Of a stretch of 64,000 bases of DNA, positions 62,671-64,000 are shown piece by piece. The first letter of the stretch is position 1; each line of letters begins with the position of its first letter. A model generated the notes under the pieces. It searched no databases, had not been told where the DNA came from, and saw only the letters and a program-made list of their open reading frames with translations. Made by a program: the position numbers and the translations under genes. The stretch is from Acidobacteriota bacterium (lineage in GTDB: Bacteria > Acidobacteriota > Holophagae > Acanthopleuribacterales > Acanthopleuribacteraceae), in the NCBI GenBank assembly GCA_020637335.1, contig JACJWC010000008.1, positions 62,001 through 126,000 of the forward strand, given 5' to 3'.

Positions 62671-64000
62671 ATGGACTTATTTATTCGCAGCATGATACCC
62701 GGGCAAGGCGTAAACGGAAAGGTACATCTTGTGCTTCTATTCCTTATGGCGGTTACTACCTTGCCCTTTTTCTTCTTATTCCACGAGGCCTATTTGAGCC
62801 CGAAATGGATGGGTTTGGGTTGTTTGACTACCTTCCTGTTGCTGCAGAACCCGACGGTACGGCCTCCACGGGTCTGGATCCTTATTTGGGTCTGGCCTAT
62901 TCTTTCCCTTTTTTGGGCGCGTCACCCGGGATTTGGTTTAAATTCACTTCCCTTGTTTTTGTTTTTGGGCAGTATGGCTTGGTTACCCTGCTTGAGGCCC
63001 AACCAGATTCGGCTCATCCGCTTGGCTTTGTTCTGGCTCGGAATTCTCACAGTCATTTACGGCATGGTTCAGGTCCTGGGTTGGGATCTGATCAGACTGG
63101 AGCCATCGCGGGTGCCAGTTAGTTTCCAGGGCAATAGCAATCGTTTTGCCCAGTTTCTTTTGGCGGCCCTTTTCTTGGGAAAACCACCACATTGGGCCCG
63201 TCATCTGCGTTTTTTACTGCTTGCGGGACTCTTCCTTTCCGGTTCGAAACTGGCGATTGTGACATGGGGTCTGGGCTTTTTCTGGCTTAAGCCGAATTGG
63301 CGGGCTGGTATTGGGATTGGCCTGGTGTTTATCGGGTTGGGCGCCTGGAGTTTTGCCGCCGGTCAATGGCAATTCGTACAAATGGGCGAGAGGGCCTATC
63401 GCAAAGCGTTGCAGCAACAGAGTTTGGAGCAAAACCTTCGGCCCCCTCAGTTTCGGGGCAAAGCAATCAGTGTTCTAAATCGTGTTCAAATGGTGCAAAC
63501 GGGACTTCACATGGCCCCATCGGCACCGATTTGGGGTTGGGGTATTGGCCAATTTCAGACCCACTACCCGCGTTTTGCGGAAAATGATCCCTTCCTCAGC
63601 CGCGCCTATCGGGTAGATCACGCCCATAATTTTGTTTTGGAATGGGGATTGGAGCTGGGTTGGGTCTGGCTGCTATTGGTCCTGATTTTACTGGGCCGAA
63701 TCGTATTTCGTGCCGCGCGCACCCTTCAAGTTCTAGCCATGGTTGGGCTTCTGCTTGCCCTGTTTGATTTGGCCTATTGTCAGCCGTTTTTCCTGCCCTG
63801 GCTGGTCCTGCTTTGGCCGCGCCGGACTCTGACGCAGCTTCCTCGGATTGCGGTCTCCATTCCGCTTCTTTTGTGCGGGCTCTTGATTCTGATTGGGCTG
63901 TTTCAAGCACAAAATTTTGATGGCAGTGTGATAGCTTCAAAATTAGACCCTGCCCGTACCTTAAGAGCCCGTACGCAGCTGGATGGCGCGCTACTCAGAC
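62671..64000 (+). CDS. O-antigen ligase/polymerase-like membrane protein, 3' partial
   Basis: A continuous frame from the ATG at 62671 (TTGAGG upstream) has no stop up to the window end, giving 443 visible codons. Many hydrophobic helices; WGWGIGQFQTHYPRF near residue 290 and the Wzy_C-type RVDHAHNFVLEWGLELGWVWLLLVLI near 315 (His-Asn and Glu) match the O-antigen ligase family. The C-terminal end continues outside. It probably joins or polymerises a lipid-linked glycan at the inner membrane. It could also be a protein O-glycosyltransferase of the PglL type. Confidence 0.75.
   Translation, partial: MDLFIRSMIPGQGVNGKVHLVLLFLMAVTTLPFFFLFHEAYLSPKWMGLGCLTTFLLLQNPTVRPPRVWILIWVWPILSLFWARHPGFGLNSLPLFLFLGSMAWLPCLRPNQIRLIRLALFWLGILTVIYGMVQVLGWDLIRLEPSRVPVSFQGNSNRFAQFLLAALFLGKPPHWARHLRFLLLAGLFLSGSKLAIVTWGLGFFWLKPNWRAGIGIGLVFIGLGAWSFAAGQWQFVQMGERAYRKALQQQSLEQNLRPPQFRGKAISVLNRVQMVQTGLHMAPSAPIWGWGIGQFQTHYPRFAENDPFLSRAYRVDHAHNFVLEWGLELGWVWLLLVLILLGRIVFRAARTLQVLAMVGLLLALFDLAYCQPFFLPWLVLLWPRRTLTQLPRIAVSIPLLLCGLLILIGLFQAQNFDGSVIASKLDPARTLRARTQLDGALLR

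Noticed and set aside
62658..63122. 154-codon plus-strand frame
   Set aside because: The frame beginning at 62671 is open to the window end and encodes O-antigen-ligase features; the shorter frame is an overlapping shadow.

Overview
The window looks like a stretch of chromosome from a free-living, respiring Gram-negative bacterium of moderate GC content. Several genes point the same way: a TonB-dependent receptor, secreted TPR, transglutaminase-like and lectin-like proteins, a Ser/Thr kinase with PEGA domains, a DUF3014 protein, an IPTL-CTERM protein, and a complete alternative complex III. This mix is typical of Acidobacteriota (Holophagae-like) and of some deltaproteobacterial-type lineages. 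That placement is inference; there is no rRNA or tRNA gene here to anchor it.

Layout. 1-16.6 kb: a lectin-domain protein cut by the window edge, two tandem DUF3857/transglutaminase-type secreted proteins, a TonB receptor, a reverse-strand run (adenosine deaminase, Nudix hydrolase, saccharopine-dehydrogenase-like protein), and a three-gene kinase operon (PEGA Ser/Thr kinase, TPR/NHL protein, PEGA/PDZ protein). 16.7-31.2 kb: a reverse-strand sugar and glycosylation locus in two blocks. One block holds a Maf/DUF115 glycosyltransferase, a methyltransferase, a split transketolase, an SDR and an ATP-grasp ligase. The other holds a NeuB-type synthase, a SpsF-PseG-like fusion and a GH57-like protein. 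A NADAR gene and a frameshifted beta-propeller gene sit between them. 31.3-33.4 kb: small metabolic and PilZ genes.

33.4-37.4 kb is the mobile and repeat island. It contains a decayed gene, at least three loci of a GC-rich, hairpin-forming repeat (one split in two), an IS200-like RAYT transposase lying among the copies, and an IS110-family element that has cut one copy in half. Upstream of the IS110 transposase is a structured region that reads as a bridge RNA. Four short guide segments can be matched to the actual target and to the element's own ends, all in register with a GG/CC core. This is the most interesting object in the window.

37.4-53 kb: an alcohol dehydrogenase/aldo-keto reductase/AraC (YqhC-like) module, a CZB protein, a DUF2142 membrane protein, a P-loop protein, a DsbA-like isomerase, a LysR regulator, an ICMT-like methyltransferase, a cytoplasmic BtuF-like protein, a GreA/B-like factor, a DAACS symporter and glmS. 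53.1-60.5 kb: the six-gene alternative complex III operon actABCDEF, closed by a clear terminator and with no oxidase genes behind it. 60.5-64 kb: a GNAT acetyltransferase, an IPTL-CTERM protein, a DUF3014 protein and an O-antigen-ligase-like protein running off the end.
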